A stretch of DNA of 14,358 nt. Origin: SCSIO-59966 sp046566185. GTDB taxonomy: Bacteria > Actinomycetota > Actinomycetes > Actinomycetales > SCSIO-59966. Shown piece after piece: positions 6,544 to 13,449 of this stretch. Position numbers and translations under genes: made by a program. Each line of letters starts with the position of its first letter. Within the stretch, counting starts at the first letter, position 1. The stretch is from contig JBKHXE010000061.1 of NCBI GenBank assembly GCA_046566185.1, positions 1 to 14,358 on the forward strand, read 5' to 3'. The notes beneath the pieces are model-generated. The model made no database searches. It was given only the letters and a program-made list of their open reading frames with translations, and had not been told where the DNA came from.

Positions 6544-7776
6544 GTGGACACCGCACGACGTCGGGCCGTCACCGTTGTTCTCACCGCCGCGGCAGTCGCC
6601 GCTGCGACGGCGGCTCCCGCCGGGGCCGCGCGACCACCGGACGCCGGTCTCGAGGGGGTGAGGTTCGCCACCTTCAACGCCTCGCTGAACAGGTTCGGCG
6701 ACGGCCAGCTCGTCGCGGACCTCTCGACCGGCACGAACGCCCAGGTGAAGGCCGTCGCCGAGATCGTGCAGCGGACCCGTCCCGACGTGCTGCTCATCAA
6801 CGAGATCGACTACGTGGCGGACGGCCTGGCCGTCGACCTGCTGCGCGAGAACTACCTCGAGGTCGGCCAGAACGGCGCCGACCCGATCGACTACCCCTAC
6901 GCGTTCGTCGCCGAGTCGAACACCGGCGTGCCGAGCGGTCACGACCTGGACAACAACGGGTCTGTGGGCGGCCCGAACGACGCCTACGGGTTCGGCTTCT
7001 TCCCGGGCCAGTTCGGGATGGCCGTGCTGTCCCGGCACCCCATCGACGTCGAGGCGGTGAGGACGTTCGCCGAGTTCCGGTGGGCCGACATGCCCGGCGC
7101 TCTGCTGCCGGTGGACCCGGCGACCGGTCAGCCGTGGTTCAGCGACGAGGAGCTGGAGGTCGTGCGGCTGTCGAGCAAGTCGCACTGGGACGTGCCGGTC
7201 GAGGTCGACGGGCGCACGGTGCACTTCCTCGTCTCGCACCCGACGCCGCCGGTGTTCGACGGCCCGGAGGACCGCAACGGGCGGCGCAACCACGACGAGA
7301 TCCGCTTCTGGGCCGACTACGTCACCCCCGGCCAGCGCAGCGCCTACATCTACGACGACGCCGGCGTGAGCGGTGGACTGCGGCCGGGGTCGGCGTTCGT
7401 GGTGGCCGGCGACCAGAACAGCGACCCCCTGGACGGCGACTCGGTTCCCGGTGCGATCCAGCAGTTGCTCGAGCACCCCCGCGTGGTGGACCCGCTGCCG
7501 TCCTCGGAGGGAGCCGTGGAGGCCTCGGCGCTGCAGGGCGGCGCCAACGCCACGCACCGCTCGGACCCCCGCTACGACACCGCCGACTTCGCCGACTCCG
7601 CGCCGGGGAACCTGCGCGCCGACTACGTGCTGCCGTCGACGCAGCTGCGCACCGCCGGCGCGGGCGTGTTCTGGCCGGTGCTGGATGACCCGCTGTCGCG
7701 CCTGACCGGAACCTTCCCGTTCCCGTCGTCCGACCACCGGCTCGTCTGGGTCGACGTCACCGTCCCCGGCACCTGA
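6544..7776 (+). CDS. Secreted endonuclease/exonuclease/phosphatase-family protein
   Basis: A 410-residue exported member of the metal-dependent EEP (DNase I-like) fold, which cleaves phosphate esters in nucleic acids, lipids or small molecules. Residues 1-28 form a signal peptide: RRR, then an alanine-rich core, then APAGA with likely cleavage after 28. Fold motifs seen in order: FATFNAS (41-47, metal-site Asn45), LLINEID (83-89, metal ligand Glu87), SHPTPP (231-236), VVAGDQNSDP (286-295, Asp290 and Asn292), RADYVLPS (358-365), and the terminal catalytic SSDHRLVWVDV (395-405, Asp397 and His398). The catalytic set looks complete. The substrate cannot be told; secreted phosphodiesterase or phosphatase roles in phosphate acquisition are plausible. 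The gene is a lone plus-strand insertion between miaA and miaB and looks accessory. The GTG start gives the signal peptide directly. Confidence 0.87.
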   Translation: MDTARRRAVTVVLTAAAVAAATAAPAGAARPPDAGLEGVRFATFNASLNRFGDGQLVADLSTGTNAQVKAVAEIVQRTRPDVLLINEIDYVADGLAVDLLRENYLEVGQNGADPIDYPYAFVAESNTGVPSGHDLDNNGSVGGPNDAYGFGFFPGQFGMAVLSRHPIDVEAVRTFAEFRWADMPGALLPVDPATGQPWFSDEELEVVRLSSKSHWDVPVEVDGRTVHFLVSHPTPPVFDGPEDRNGRRNHDEIRFWADYVTPGQRSAYIYDDAGVSGGLRPGSAFVVAGDQNSDPLDGDSVPGAIQQLLEHPRVVDPLPSSEGAVEASALQGGANATHRSDPRYDTADFADSAPGNLRADYVLPSTQLRTAGAGVFWPVLDDPLSRLTGTFPFPSSDHRLVWVDVTVPGT

Positions 7777-7788
7777 CCCGCCCTCCCC

Positions 7789-7878
7789 CGTGATCAAGGA
7801 CGATGGGCGTGATCAAGGAAGGTGGGTACAGGGGCGGCGCACGAGCCGTCCCTGATCACGCCGGGTTTCCTTGATCAC
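7789..7878. repeat. Cluster of TGATCA repeats, direct and inverted, between convergent genes
   Basis: Two tandem 19-bp units, CGTGATCAAGGACGATGGG (7789-7807) and CGTGATCAAGGAAGGTGGG (7808-7826), match at 17 of 19 positions. Two more copies lie inverted: CGTGATCAGGGACGG (minus strand, 7860-7846) and GTGATCAAGGAAACCCGG (minus strand, 7878-7861). GTGATCAAGGAA at 7809-7820 thus has a perfect 12-bp inverted partner at 7867-7878, and a large stem is possible. A further GTGATC follows near 7892. The array fills the 141-bp gap between the EEP gene and the convergent miaB end. It could act as a two-way terminator, a mobile repeat or a protein-binding array. Confidence 0.8.
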
Positions 7879-7917
7879 CACGAAGTGCAAGATCACCGAG
7901 GGGGCAGGCGGGTGGCC

Positions 7918-9414
7918 TCAGCGGCGCAGGGTGGGGACGCCCAGACTGACGGGGCCTCGCGCGCCGGCGCCGGCTCCTGACGCGGCACCCGCGGTGGGGA
8001 CGCCGCAGCTGCCGGCCTGGCGGCGGTCCCAGGCGTCGCCGGCGCGCGTGCGGCGCAGCGCGACGACCCCGCCGTCCGCGACGAGGTGGTGCGGCGCGCC
8101 GTAGGTGACCTCGACCGTCACGACGTCGCCGGGGCGGGGCACCTCGGCGCCGTCCCCGACGGCGAAGTGCACGAGCCGGTTGTCGCGGGCGCGACCGCTC
8201 ATCCGGGACGTCGCACCGTCCTTGCGGCCCTCCCCCGTCGACACCAGCACCTCGAGCCGGCGGCCCTCCTGCGAGCGGTTCTCCTCCCACGAGATCCGCT
8301 CCTGCAGCGTGACCAGCCGCTCGTACCGCTCCTGCACCACGGCCTTCGGCAGCTGGTCGGGCAGGTCGGCCGCCGGCGTCCCCGGCCGCCGGGAGTACTG
8401 GAAGGTGAACGCCTGGGCGAACCGGGCCCGCTCGACGACGTCCAGGGTGGCCTGGAAGTCCTCCTCGGTCTCGCCGGGGAACCCGACGATGACGTCCGTG
8501 GTGATGGCAGCGTCGGGGATGCGCTCGCGGACGCGGTCGAGGATGCCCAGGAACCGCTCGGAGCGGTAGGAGCGGCGCATCGCCCTGAGCACCCGGTCCG
8601 AGCCGGACTGCAGCGGCATGTGCAGCTGCGGCATGACGTTCGGCGTCTCCGCCATCGCCTCGATGACGTCGTCGGTGAACGCCGCGGGATGGGGACTGGT
8701 GAACCGCACGCGCTCGAGCCCGGCGATCCGGCCGCACGCCCGGAGAAGATCGCCGAACGCACTCCGCCGCGACGTGCCGCCGAACTCGACCCCGTACGTG
8801 TTGACGTTCTGGCCGAGCAGCGTCACCTCGATCGCGCCGTCGTCGACGAGTGCCCGCACCTCGGCGAGGACGTCGCCCGGCCGGCGGTCCTTCTCCGTAC
8901 CGCGCAGCGAAGGGACGATGCAGAAGGTGCAGGTGTTGTTGCAGCCGACGCTGATCGACACCCAGCCGGCGTAGGCCGACTCCCGCTTCGTCGGCAGGGT
9001 CGAGGGGAACACCTCGAGCGCCTCGAGGATCTCGACCTGCGCCTCGGCGTTGTGCCGCGCCCGCTCGAGCAGCGTCGGCAACGACCCGATGTTGTGGGTG
9101 CCGAACACGACGTCGACCCACGGCGCCCTCTTCACGATGGTGTCGCGGTCCTTCTGCGCCAGGCAGCCACCCACGGCGATCTGCATGCCCGGCCGCGACG
9201 CCTTCCGGGGCGCCAGGTGCCCCAGGTTGCCGTACAGCTTGTTGTCCGCGTTCTCCCGCACGGCGCACGTGTTGAGCACGACGACGTCGGCGGCGTCCCC
9301 GTCGGACGCCGGCAGGTAGCCGGCGTCCTCGAGCAGCCCCGAGAGCCGTTCGGAGTCGTGGACGTTCATCTGGCACCCGAAGGTGCGGACGGCGTAGGTG
9401 CGGGCGGTCGTCAT
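7918..9414 (-). CDS. miaB: tRNA-2-methylthio-N6-dimethylallyladenosine synthase MiaB
   Basis: Radical-SAM methylthiotransferase that adds a methylthio group to C2 of i6A37, completing ms2i6A after MiaA. The 498-residue protein has the N-terminal UPF0004 domain with its three cluster cysteines, FGCQMN (C14), NTCAVRE (C50) and GGCLAQ (C84). The radical-SAM domain carries CNNTCTFC (C158, C162, C165), binding the second 4Fe-4S cluster and SAM. A C-terminal TRAM domain (about 390-455) binds RNA. The last 40 or so residues are a Gly/Ala-rich tail in which a 12-bp DNA repeat (7930-7941 and 7993-8004) encodes GVPT twice; this lies beyond the usual family end. ATG 9414 is chosen because the first cysteine then falls at residue 14; the frame stays open upstream to 9510. 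A TACCCT box lies 10 nt upstream and no Shine-Dalgarno is seen. Confidence 0.96.
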   Translation of the reverse strand: MTTARTYAVRTFGCQMNVHDSERLSGLLEDAGYLPASDGDAADVVVLNTCAVRENADNKLYGNLGHLAPRKASRPGMQIAVGGCLAQKDRDTIVKRAPWVDVVFGTHNIGSLPTLLERARHNAEAQVEILEALEVFPSTLPTKRESAYAGWVSISVGCNNTCTFCIVPSLRGTEKDRRPGDVLAEVRALVDDGAIEVTLLGQNVNTYGVEFGGTSRRSAFGDLLRACGRIAGLERVRFTSPHPAAFTDDVIEAMAETPNVMPQLHMPLQSGSDRVLRAMRRSYRSERFLGILDRVRERIPDAAITTDVIVGFPGETEEDFQATLDVVERARFAQAFTFQYSRRPGTPAADLPDQLPKAVVQERYERLVTLQERISWEENRSQEGRRLEVLVSTGEGRKDGATSRMSGRARDNRLVHFAVGDGAEVPRPGDVVTVEVTYGAPHHLVADGGVVALRRTRAGDAWDRRQAGSCGVPTAGAASGAGAGARGPVSLGVPTLRR

Positions 9415-9424
9415 GGCGGCATCC

Positions 9425-9430
9425 AGGGTA
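9425..9430 (-). promoter_or_regulatory. TACCCT -10-like box for miaB
   Basis: TACCCT on the minus strand ends 10 nt before the miaB ATG, which would give a leader of only a few bases. It shares the 125-bp divergent gap with the gluA promoter candidate; nothing else convincing is seen in that gap. Confidence 0.35.
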
Positions 9431-9526
9431 CGCGCCGCAGACGGTCCTCCCGCCGGCCAGGTTGCGGGATGGTCACAGTGGGCCCCGGCCGAGCGGTGGA
9501 CGGTGCGCAAACCCGATCAATCGCGC

Positions 9527-9532
9527 TAGGTT
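9527..9532 (+). promoter_or_regulatory. TAGGTT -10-like box for the gluABCD operon
   Basis: TAGGTT ends 7 nt before the gluA ATG at 9540, which lacks a Shine-Dalgarno. Transcription would start at or next to the ATG. TGCGCA at 9504-9509 is at the right distance for a -35 but matches consensus poorly. Confidence 0.42.
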
Positions 9533-9539
9533 CCGCAGC

Positions 9540-10280
9540 ATGGCCGAGCCCCTCGTCGTCCTCGACAAGGTCAACAAGCACTTCGGTGACCTGCACGTCC
9601 TCAAGGACATCGACCTCACCGTGCACAAGGGTGAGGTCGTCGTCGTCATCGGCCCGTCCGGCTCCGGCAAGTCCACGCTCTGCCGCACGATCAACCGGCT
9701 GGAGACGTTCGAGTCCGGCTCGATCACGCTCGACGGGGTACCGCTGCCCGAGGAGGGCAAGGACCTCGCCCGCCTCCGCTCGGACGTCGGCATGGTCTTC
9801 CAGTCCTTCAACCTCTTCGCGCACAAGACCGTGCTGGAGAACGTCACGCTCGGGCCGATCAAGGTGCGCAGGCAGCGCCCGGCGGACGCCGAGAAGCGGG
9901 CCCGCGAGCTGCTCGAGCGAGTCGGCGTGGCGAACCAGGCCGACAAGTACCCGGCCCAGCTCTCCGGCGGGCAGCAGCAGCGCGTCGCCATCGCCCGGGC
10001 GCTGGCGATGAACCCCAAGGTGATGCTCTTCGACGAGCCCACCTCGGCGCTCGACCCGGAGATGATCAACGAGGTCCTCGACGTCATGACGACCCTGGCC
10101 AAGGACGGCATGACGATGGTCGTGGTCACCCACGAGATGGGCTTCGCCCGGCGCGCCGCCAACCGGGTCGTCTTCATGGCCGACGGCGAGATCGTCGAGG
10201 CGAACACCCCGGAGGAGTTCTTCACCAACCCGAAGTCCTCCCGCGCCCAGGACTTCCTCTCGAAGATCCTGAGCCACTGA
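9540..10280 (+). CDS. gluA: Polar amino acid (glutamate-type) ABC importer, ATP-binding protein
   Basis: ATPase that powers the importer encoded by the next three genes, acting at the inner face of the membrane. The 246-residue protein has every ABC motif: Walker A GPSGSGKST (38-46), Q-loop Q88 in VFQSFNLF, signature LSGGQQQR (141-148), Walker B VMLFDEP (161-167) with the D-loop SALD (169-172), and H-loop H198. Length and sequence fit the GlnQ/GluA polar-amino-acid branch. ATG 9540 is chosen because the family starts just there; an in-frame ATG at 9462 would add 26 unrelated residues. There is no Shine-Dalgarno but there is a TAGGTT box 7 nt upstream. First gene of gluABCD; the gluA-D order next to recX and miaB matches the C. 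glutamicum glutamate system as recalled. Glutamate specificity is inferred from that synteny. Confidence 0.92.
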   Translation: MAEPLVVLDKVNKHFGDLHVLKDIDLTVHKGEVVVVIGPSGSGKSTLCRTINRLETFESGSITLDGVPLPEEGKDLARLRSDVGMVFQSFNLFAHKTVLENVTLGPIKVRRQRPADAEKRARELLERVGVANQADKYPAQLSGGQQQRVAIARALAMNPKVMLFDEPTSALDPEMINEVLDVMTTLAKDGMTMVVVTHEMGFARRAANRVVFMADGEIVEANTPEEFFTNPKSSRAQDFLSKILSH

Positions 10281-10298
10281 TTCCCCACCCTCACACCC

Positions 10299-10304
10299 AG
10301 GAGG
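10299..10304 (+). promoter_or_regulatory. Ribosome-binding site of gluB
   Basis: A perfect AGGAGG lies 8 nt before the gluB ATG, the clearest site in the operon, fitting the high output a receptor protein needs. Confidence 0.7.
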
Positions 10305-10312
10305 AGCAGCAC

Positions 10313-11212
10313 ATGAGGTTCCGTCGTACGACACTCGCCGCCGGCATGGCCGTCGCGGCGCTGACCTTGGCCGCCTGCGGCGGCGACGGTGACGGGGGCG
10401 ACGGCGGAGCCGAGCCCACCGTCGCCGAGACCGCCGAGTTCGAGGCCGGGACGACGATGGCCGAGCTCGCCGACGCCGGTTCCATGACCGTCGGAACCAA
10501 GTTCGACCAGCCCGGGTTCGGCCTCGCCAACCTCGAGGGCGTCCCCGAGGGCTTCGACGTCGAGATCGCCAAGATCATCGCGGGCAAGCTGGGCATCTCC
10601 CCCGAGAACATCGAGTGGGTGGAGACGCCGTCCGCCGTGCGCGAGGAGGTCATCGAGCGCGGCGAGGTCGACATGGTCGTGGCCACCTACACGATCAACG
10701 ACAAGCGCAAGGAGCGGATCTCCTTCGCCGGCCCGTACTACGTCGCCGGCCAGCAGCTCATGGTGACGTCGGACAACGACACCATCACCGGCCCCGACGA
10801 CCTCAAGGCCAACCCCGACGCGAAGGTGTGCTCGGTGACCGGCTCGACGCCGTCCGAGAACATCAAGGAGTACCTGGCCAGCGACGACCAGCTCGTGCTC
10901 TTCGACGTGTACGACAAGTGCGCGGACGCCCTGCGCACCGGACAGGTGGACGTCGTCACCACCGACAACGTCATCCTGCTCGGCTTCGTCAGCGAGTCCG
11001 ACGGCGAGTTCAAGCTGGTCGGGGACCAGTTCACCGAGGAGCCCTACGGCATCGGCATCACCAAGGGCGACACCGCCTTCTGCGAGTTCATCAACGAGAC
11101 GCTGCAGGAGGCGGCCGAGTCCGGCGCCTACGAGGAGGCCTGGAACTCGACGGCCGGCGAGGTCGAGGGGTCCCAGACGCCCGAGCTTCCCGAGCTCGAG
11201 CCCTGCAGCTGA
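10313..11212 (+). CDS. gluB: Glutamate-type ABC importer, substrate-binding lipoprotein
   Basis: Receptor that captures the amino acid outside the membrane and delivers it to the GluC-GluD channel. The 299-residue protein begins with a lipoprotein signal peptide (FRRTT, a hydrophobic core, then the lipobox LAAC), making Cys22 the lipidated residue. An Asp/Gly-rich linker (23-45) follows. The rest is a family-3 solute-binding protein: MTVGTKFDQPGFG (58-70), the family signature GFDVEIAKIIAGKLG (80-94), then VDMVVATYTINDKRKERISFAGPYY (119-143), giving the usual two-lobe clam-shell. C173 and C203 could form a disulfide, but this is not shown. It follows gluA after 32 bp and is followed by a strong hairpin. 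The ligand, glutamate or a related acid, is inferred from synteny. Confidence 0.92.
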   Translation: MRFRRTTLAAGMAVAALTLAACGGDGDGGDGGAEPTVAETAEFEAGTTMAELADAGSMTVGTKFDQPGFGLANLEGVPEGFDVEIAKIIAGKLGISPENIEWVETPSAVREEVIERGEVDMVVATYTINDKRKERISFAGPYYVAGQQLMVTSDNDTITGPDDLKANPDAKVCSVTGSTPSENIKEYLASDDQLVLFDVYDKCADALRTGQVDVVTTDNVILLGFVSESDGEFKLVGDQFTEEPYGIGITKGDTAFCEFINETLQEAAESGAYEEAWNSTAGEVEGSQTPELPELEPCS

Positions 11213-11225
11213 CCTGACAGCAACG

Positions 11226-11262
11226 GGGTCCCGCCGCCGGCCGCGCGCCGGTGGCGGGACCC
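11226..11262 (+). terminator. Strong intercistronic hairpin between gluB and gluC
   Basis: GGGTCCCGCCGCCGG (11226-11240) pairs with 11248-11262 in a 15-bp stem with one G-U pair and a 7-nt loop. No U tract follows, so it is more likely a partial terminator or an RNA-stabilising structure than a full stop. At this place it would raise the amount of receptor over permease. Confidence 0.7.
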
Positions 11263-11275
11263 TGCTCCGCCGACA

Positions 11276-11281
11276 AGGAGG
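11276..11281 (+). promoter_or_regulatory. Ribosome-binding site of gluC
   Basis: AGGAGG lies 6 nt before GTG 11288 and decides that start against the out-of-frame GTG at 11286. Confidence 0.65.
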
Positions 11282-11287
11282 CGCCGT

Positions 11288-11938
11288 GTGGACGCGGTGA
11301 CGGAGAACCTCGACCTCTTCTGGTCCGGCTATCTGCGCTCTCTCAGCATCTGCCTGTGGGGGCTGGTCGGGTCGCTGGCGCTGGGCACGGTCATGGCGTC
11401 GTTCCGTGTGTCGCCGGTCCCGCCACTGCGCGCCTTCGGGACCGCCTACGTCACGCTCGTCCGCAACGCGCCGCTCACCGTGGTGCTGTTCTTCATGGCC
11501 TTCGGTTTCCCCGAGATCGGCATCAACGCCTCGTACTACGCGTTCGGGGTGTTCGCGCTCATCCTCTACACCTCCGCGTTCGTCTGCGAGGCGCTCCGGG
11601 CCGGCATCAACGCGGTGCCGGCGGGGCAGGCGGAGGCGGCGCGATCGATCGGCCTGACGTTCGGGCAGTCGCTGCGCGAGGTCGTCCTGCCGCAGGCGTT
11701 CCGGACCTCGGTTCCGCCGGTGGGCAGCGTGATCATCGCGATGTTCAAGAACTCCGCGGTGGTCGGCGCGTTCGGCGTGGGCGGCGACCTCTTCAGCGTC
11801 GGCCAGAACCTCACCAGCGCGCAGGGCTACGCCGCCCTGCCCGTCCTCACCGGCGTGGCGGTCGGCTACCTGATGATCACGATCCCGGCCGGCCTCCTCC
11901 TCGGTGTGATCGAGCGGAAGGTGGCGATCATCCGATGA
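11288..11938 (+). CDS. gluC: Glutamate-type ABC importer, permease subunit 1
   Basis: One half of the transmembrane channel, of the HisM/GlnP-type polar amino acid permease family. The 216-residue protein shows about five hydrophobic segments (roughly 15-38, 55-75, 82-100, 145-165 and 184-207). The cytoplasmic EAA loop, EALRAGINAVPAGQAEAA (101-118) followed by SIGLTFGQSLREVVLPQA (120-137), is the coupling site for the ATPase. The start is a GTG with a good AGGAGG upstream. Its TGA stop overlaps the ATG of gluD by the four bases ATGA, so the two permeases are translationally coupled and should be made in equal amounts. Family is secure; substrate is inferred. Confidence 0.93.
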   Translation: MDAVTENLDLFWSGYLRSLSICLWGLVGSLALGTVMASFRVSPVPPLRAFGTAYVTLVRNAPLTVVLFFMAFGFPEIGINASYYAFGVFALILYTSAFVCEALRAGINAVPAGQAEAARSIGLTFGQSLREVVLPQAFRTSVPPVGSVIIAMFKNSAVVGAFGVGGDLFSVGQNLTSAQGYAALPVLTGVAVGYLMITIPAGLLLGVIERKVAIIR

Positions 11939-12831
11939 GCCAGGACACGGCGGTGCTGTACGACGCCCCCGGGCCGAGGGCGCGGCGCCGGTCGCTGATC
12001 GGCAGCATCGTCGCCACCGTGGCGCTGGCCGCCGCCGGCGCCGTCGTCGTGATGCGGCTCGCCGACCAGGGGCAGTTCGACGCCGAGCTCTGGGAGCCCT
12101 ACGTGGACCCCAGCAGCGACACCTTCCAGGCGGTCTGGAAGCTGCTGCTGGCCGGGCTCCGGGCCACCCTGACGGCCGCCGTGCTCGCCATCGCGTTCTC
12201 GCTGGTGATCGGCACCACGCTGGCAGTCGGCCGGCTGATGGCCGGTCGGGTCGCGCGCATCCCGCTGATCGGGCTCATCGAGCTGCTGCGCGGACTTCCG
12301 GTCGTGGTGTCCATCTTCTTCGCCTGGCGGGTCCTCCCGGAGATCGGCGTCGACGTGGGTCCGCTGCCCGGGGACGACGGGCTGTGGTACCTGGTCATCG
12401 GTCTGACGGCCTACAACATGGTGATCATCGCCGAGATCGTCCGGGCGGGTGTGCTGTCCCTGCCCAGCGGCCAGCGCGAGGCCGCACTGGCGATCGGCAT
12501 GACCCGGTGGCAGGCCATGCAGCTGGTGCTCCTGCCGCAGGCCTTCCGCACCATGCTGCCGGCGCTCATCAGCCAGCTGGTGGTCATCCTCAAGGACACG
12601 TCGCTGGCCGCGGTGCTCGGCCTCTACCTCGAGCTCCTCCGCCGAGGTCAGCTCATCGCCACCCGGCTCGACAACCCGATCCAGTCCTTCTTCGTGGTCG
12701 GCCTCATCTTCATCCTCATCAACTTCGCCCTGTCCCGGCTGGCCGTCTGGGTCGAGGCCAGGTCGTCGCGGCGAAGCGTCGGACGGCCGGAGGCCGCAAC
12801 CGCCGAGAGCGAGGCAAGCACCGGCGCCTGA
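11935..12831 (+). CDS. gluD: Glutamate-type ABC importer, permease subunit 2
   Basis: Second channel subunit, pairing with GluC. The 298-residue protein is longer because of an N-terminal region with one extra membrane segment (about 22-42) and an outside stretch (43-70). The permease core follows (segments at about 73-98, 110-130, 150-172, 200-220 and 250-272). The EAA loop is EIVRAGVLSLPSGQREAALAIG (167-188) followed by MQLVLLPQAFRT (195-206). The last 25 residues are a hydrophilic, probably cytoplasmic tail. The ATG at 11935 overlaps the gluC stop. The gene ends 23 bp from the convergent recX end; only a 5-bp GC stem is seen there, so no clear terminator separates the two. Confidence 0.93.
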   Translation: MSQDTAVLYDAPGPRARRRSLIGSIVATVALAAAGAVVVMRLADQGQFDAELWEPYVDPSSDTFQAVWKLLLAGLRATLTAAVLAIAFSLVIGTTLAVGRLMAGRVARIPLIGLIELLRGLPVVVSIFFAWRVLPEIGVDVGPLPGDDGLWYLVIGLTAYNMVIIAEIVRAGVLSLPSGQREAALAIGMTRWQAMQLVLLPQAFRTMLPALISQLVVILKDTSLAAVLGLYLELLRRGQLIATRLDNPIQSFFVVGLIFILINFALSRLAVWVEARSSRRSVGRPEAATAESEASTGA

Positions 12832-12854
12832 CCGCACGGCGCTGGGGCGGGCGC

Positions 12855-13442
12855 CTACTCGACCGGAGCTCTGAGGCCCGTCGCGTCCTCACCCTCGGCC
12901 TCGAGCGCGTCCCGGACGGCGCGGAACGCCAGCCCCGACGGGTAGCCCCTGCGGGCCAGCATGCCCACCAGGCGGCGCACGCGGGCGTCGCGGTCCAGCC
13001 GCCGCGTGCTCGGGAGCCGACGCTCCACCAGCGCCCGCGCGGCCGCCGCCTCGGCGTCGTCGTCGACCTGCTCGAGCGCCTGCTCGACGTGGTCGCCGGA
13101 GACGCCGCGCTGCCGCAGCTCGTGCGCGATCGCTCGCCGCGACAGGCCACGCTCGGCGTGCCGCGACCGCGCCCACACCCGGGCGTACTCGGCGTCGTCG
13201 ACGAGGCGGACCTCCTCGAAGCGGTCGAGGACCCGCTCGGCGACGTCGTCCGGAACGTCGCGGCGGGCCATCGCCTCGGCGAGCTGGGCGCGGGTGCGCG
13301 GGGCGGCCGTCAACTGCCGCAGCGCGATGCTGCGGGCGACCGCCTCGGCGTCCGGCTCCGGATCGACGGCTGCCGACCCCGTGGTCGGCGGCTCCTCGGC
13401 GGGCCGGCGACGTCCACGGGGTCGGCGCGGCGCGGTGCTCAC
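12855..13442 (-). CDS. recX: Recombination regulatory protein RecX
   Basis: Binds RecA and its DNA filament and limits RecA activity. The 195-residue protein is basic and helical as expected: a low-complexity Arg/Pro N-terminus (1-30), then three-helix RecX repeats, with IALRQLTAAPRTRAQLAEAM (39-58), VLDRFEEVRLVDDAEYARVWARSR (69-92) and GLSRRAIAHELRQRGVS (97-113) matching the family closely, and a C-terminal VRRLVGMLARRGYP segment. The GTG at 13442, 7 bp after the recA stop, is chosen; the frame is open far upstream but only as an overlap with recA. With no strong ribosome-binding site, translation is probably coupled to recA, giving the usual recA-recX operon. Confidence 0.94.
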   Translation of the reverse strand: MSTAPRRPRGRRRPAEEPPTTGSAAVDPEPDAEAVARSIALRQLTAAPRTRAQLAEAMARRDVPDDVAERVLDRFEEVRLVDDAEYARVWARSRHAERGLSRRAIAHELRQRGVSGDHVEQALEQVDDDAEAAAARALVERRLPSTRRLDRDARVRRLVGMLARRGYPSGLAFRAVRDALEAEGEDATGLRAPVE

Positions 13443-13449
13443 AGCAGGA

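Noticed and set aside
6307..7797. Minus-strand 496-codon frame opposite the EEP gene
   Set aside because: The plus strand encodes a signal peptide and the full EEP motif set; the minus frame has no recognisable domain.
7789..7878. CRISPR array
   Set aside because: Units are tandem and inverted without uniform spacers, and no cas genes are nearby.
9462..9539. Upstream ATG start for gluA
   Set aside because: The 26 extra residues do not resemble ABC ATPases and would cover the likely promoter.
8086..10011. Plus-strand 641-codon frame across miaB and gluA
   Set aside because: Antisense to miaB, whose six cluster cysteines are all in place, and out of frame with gluA.
12832..12854. Terminator between gluD and recX
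   Set aside because: Only a 5-bp GC stem (12838-12842 with 12851-12855) and no U tract; chance is sufficient.
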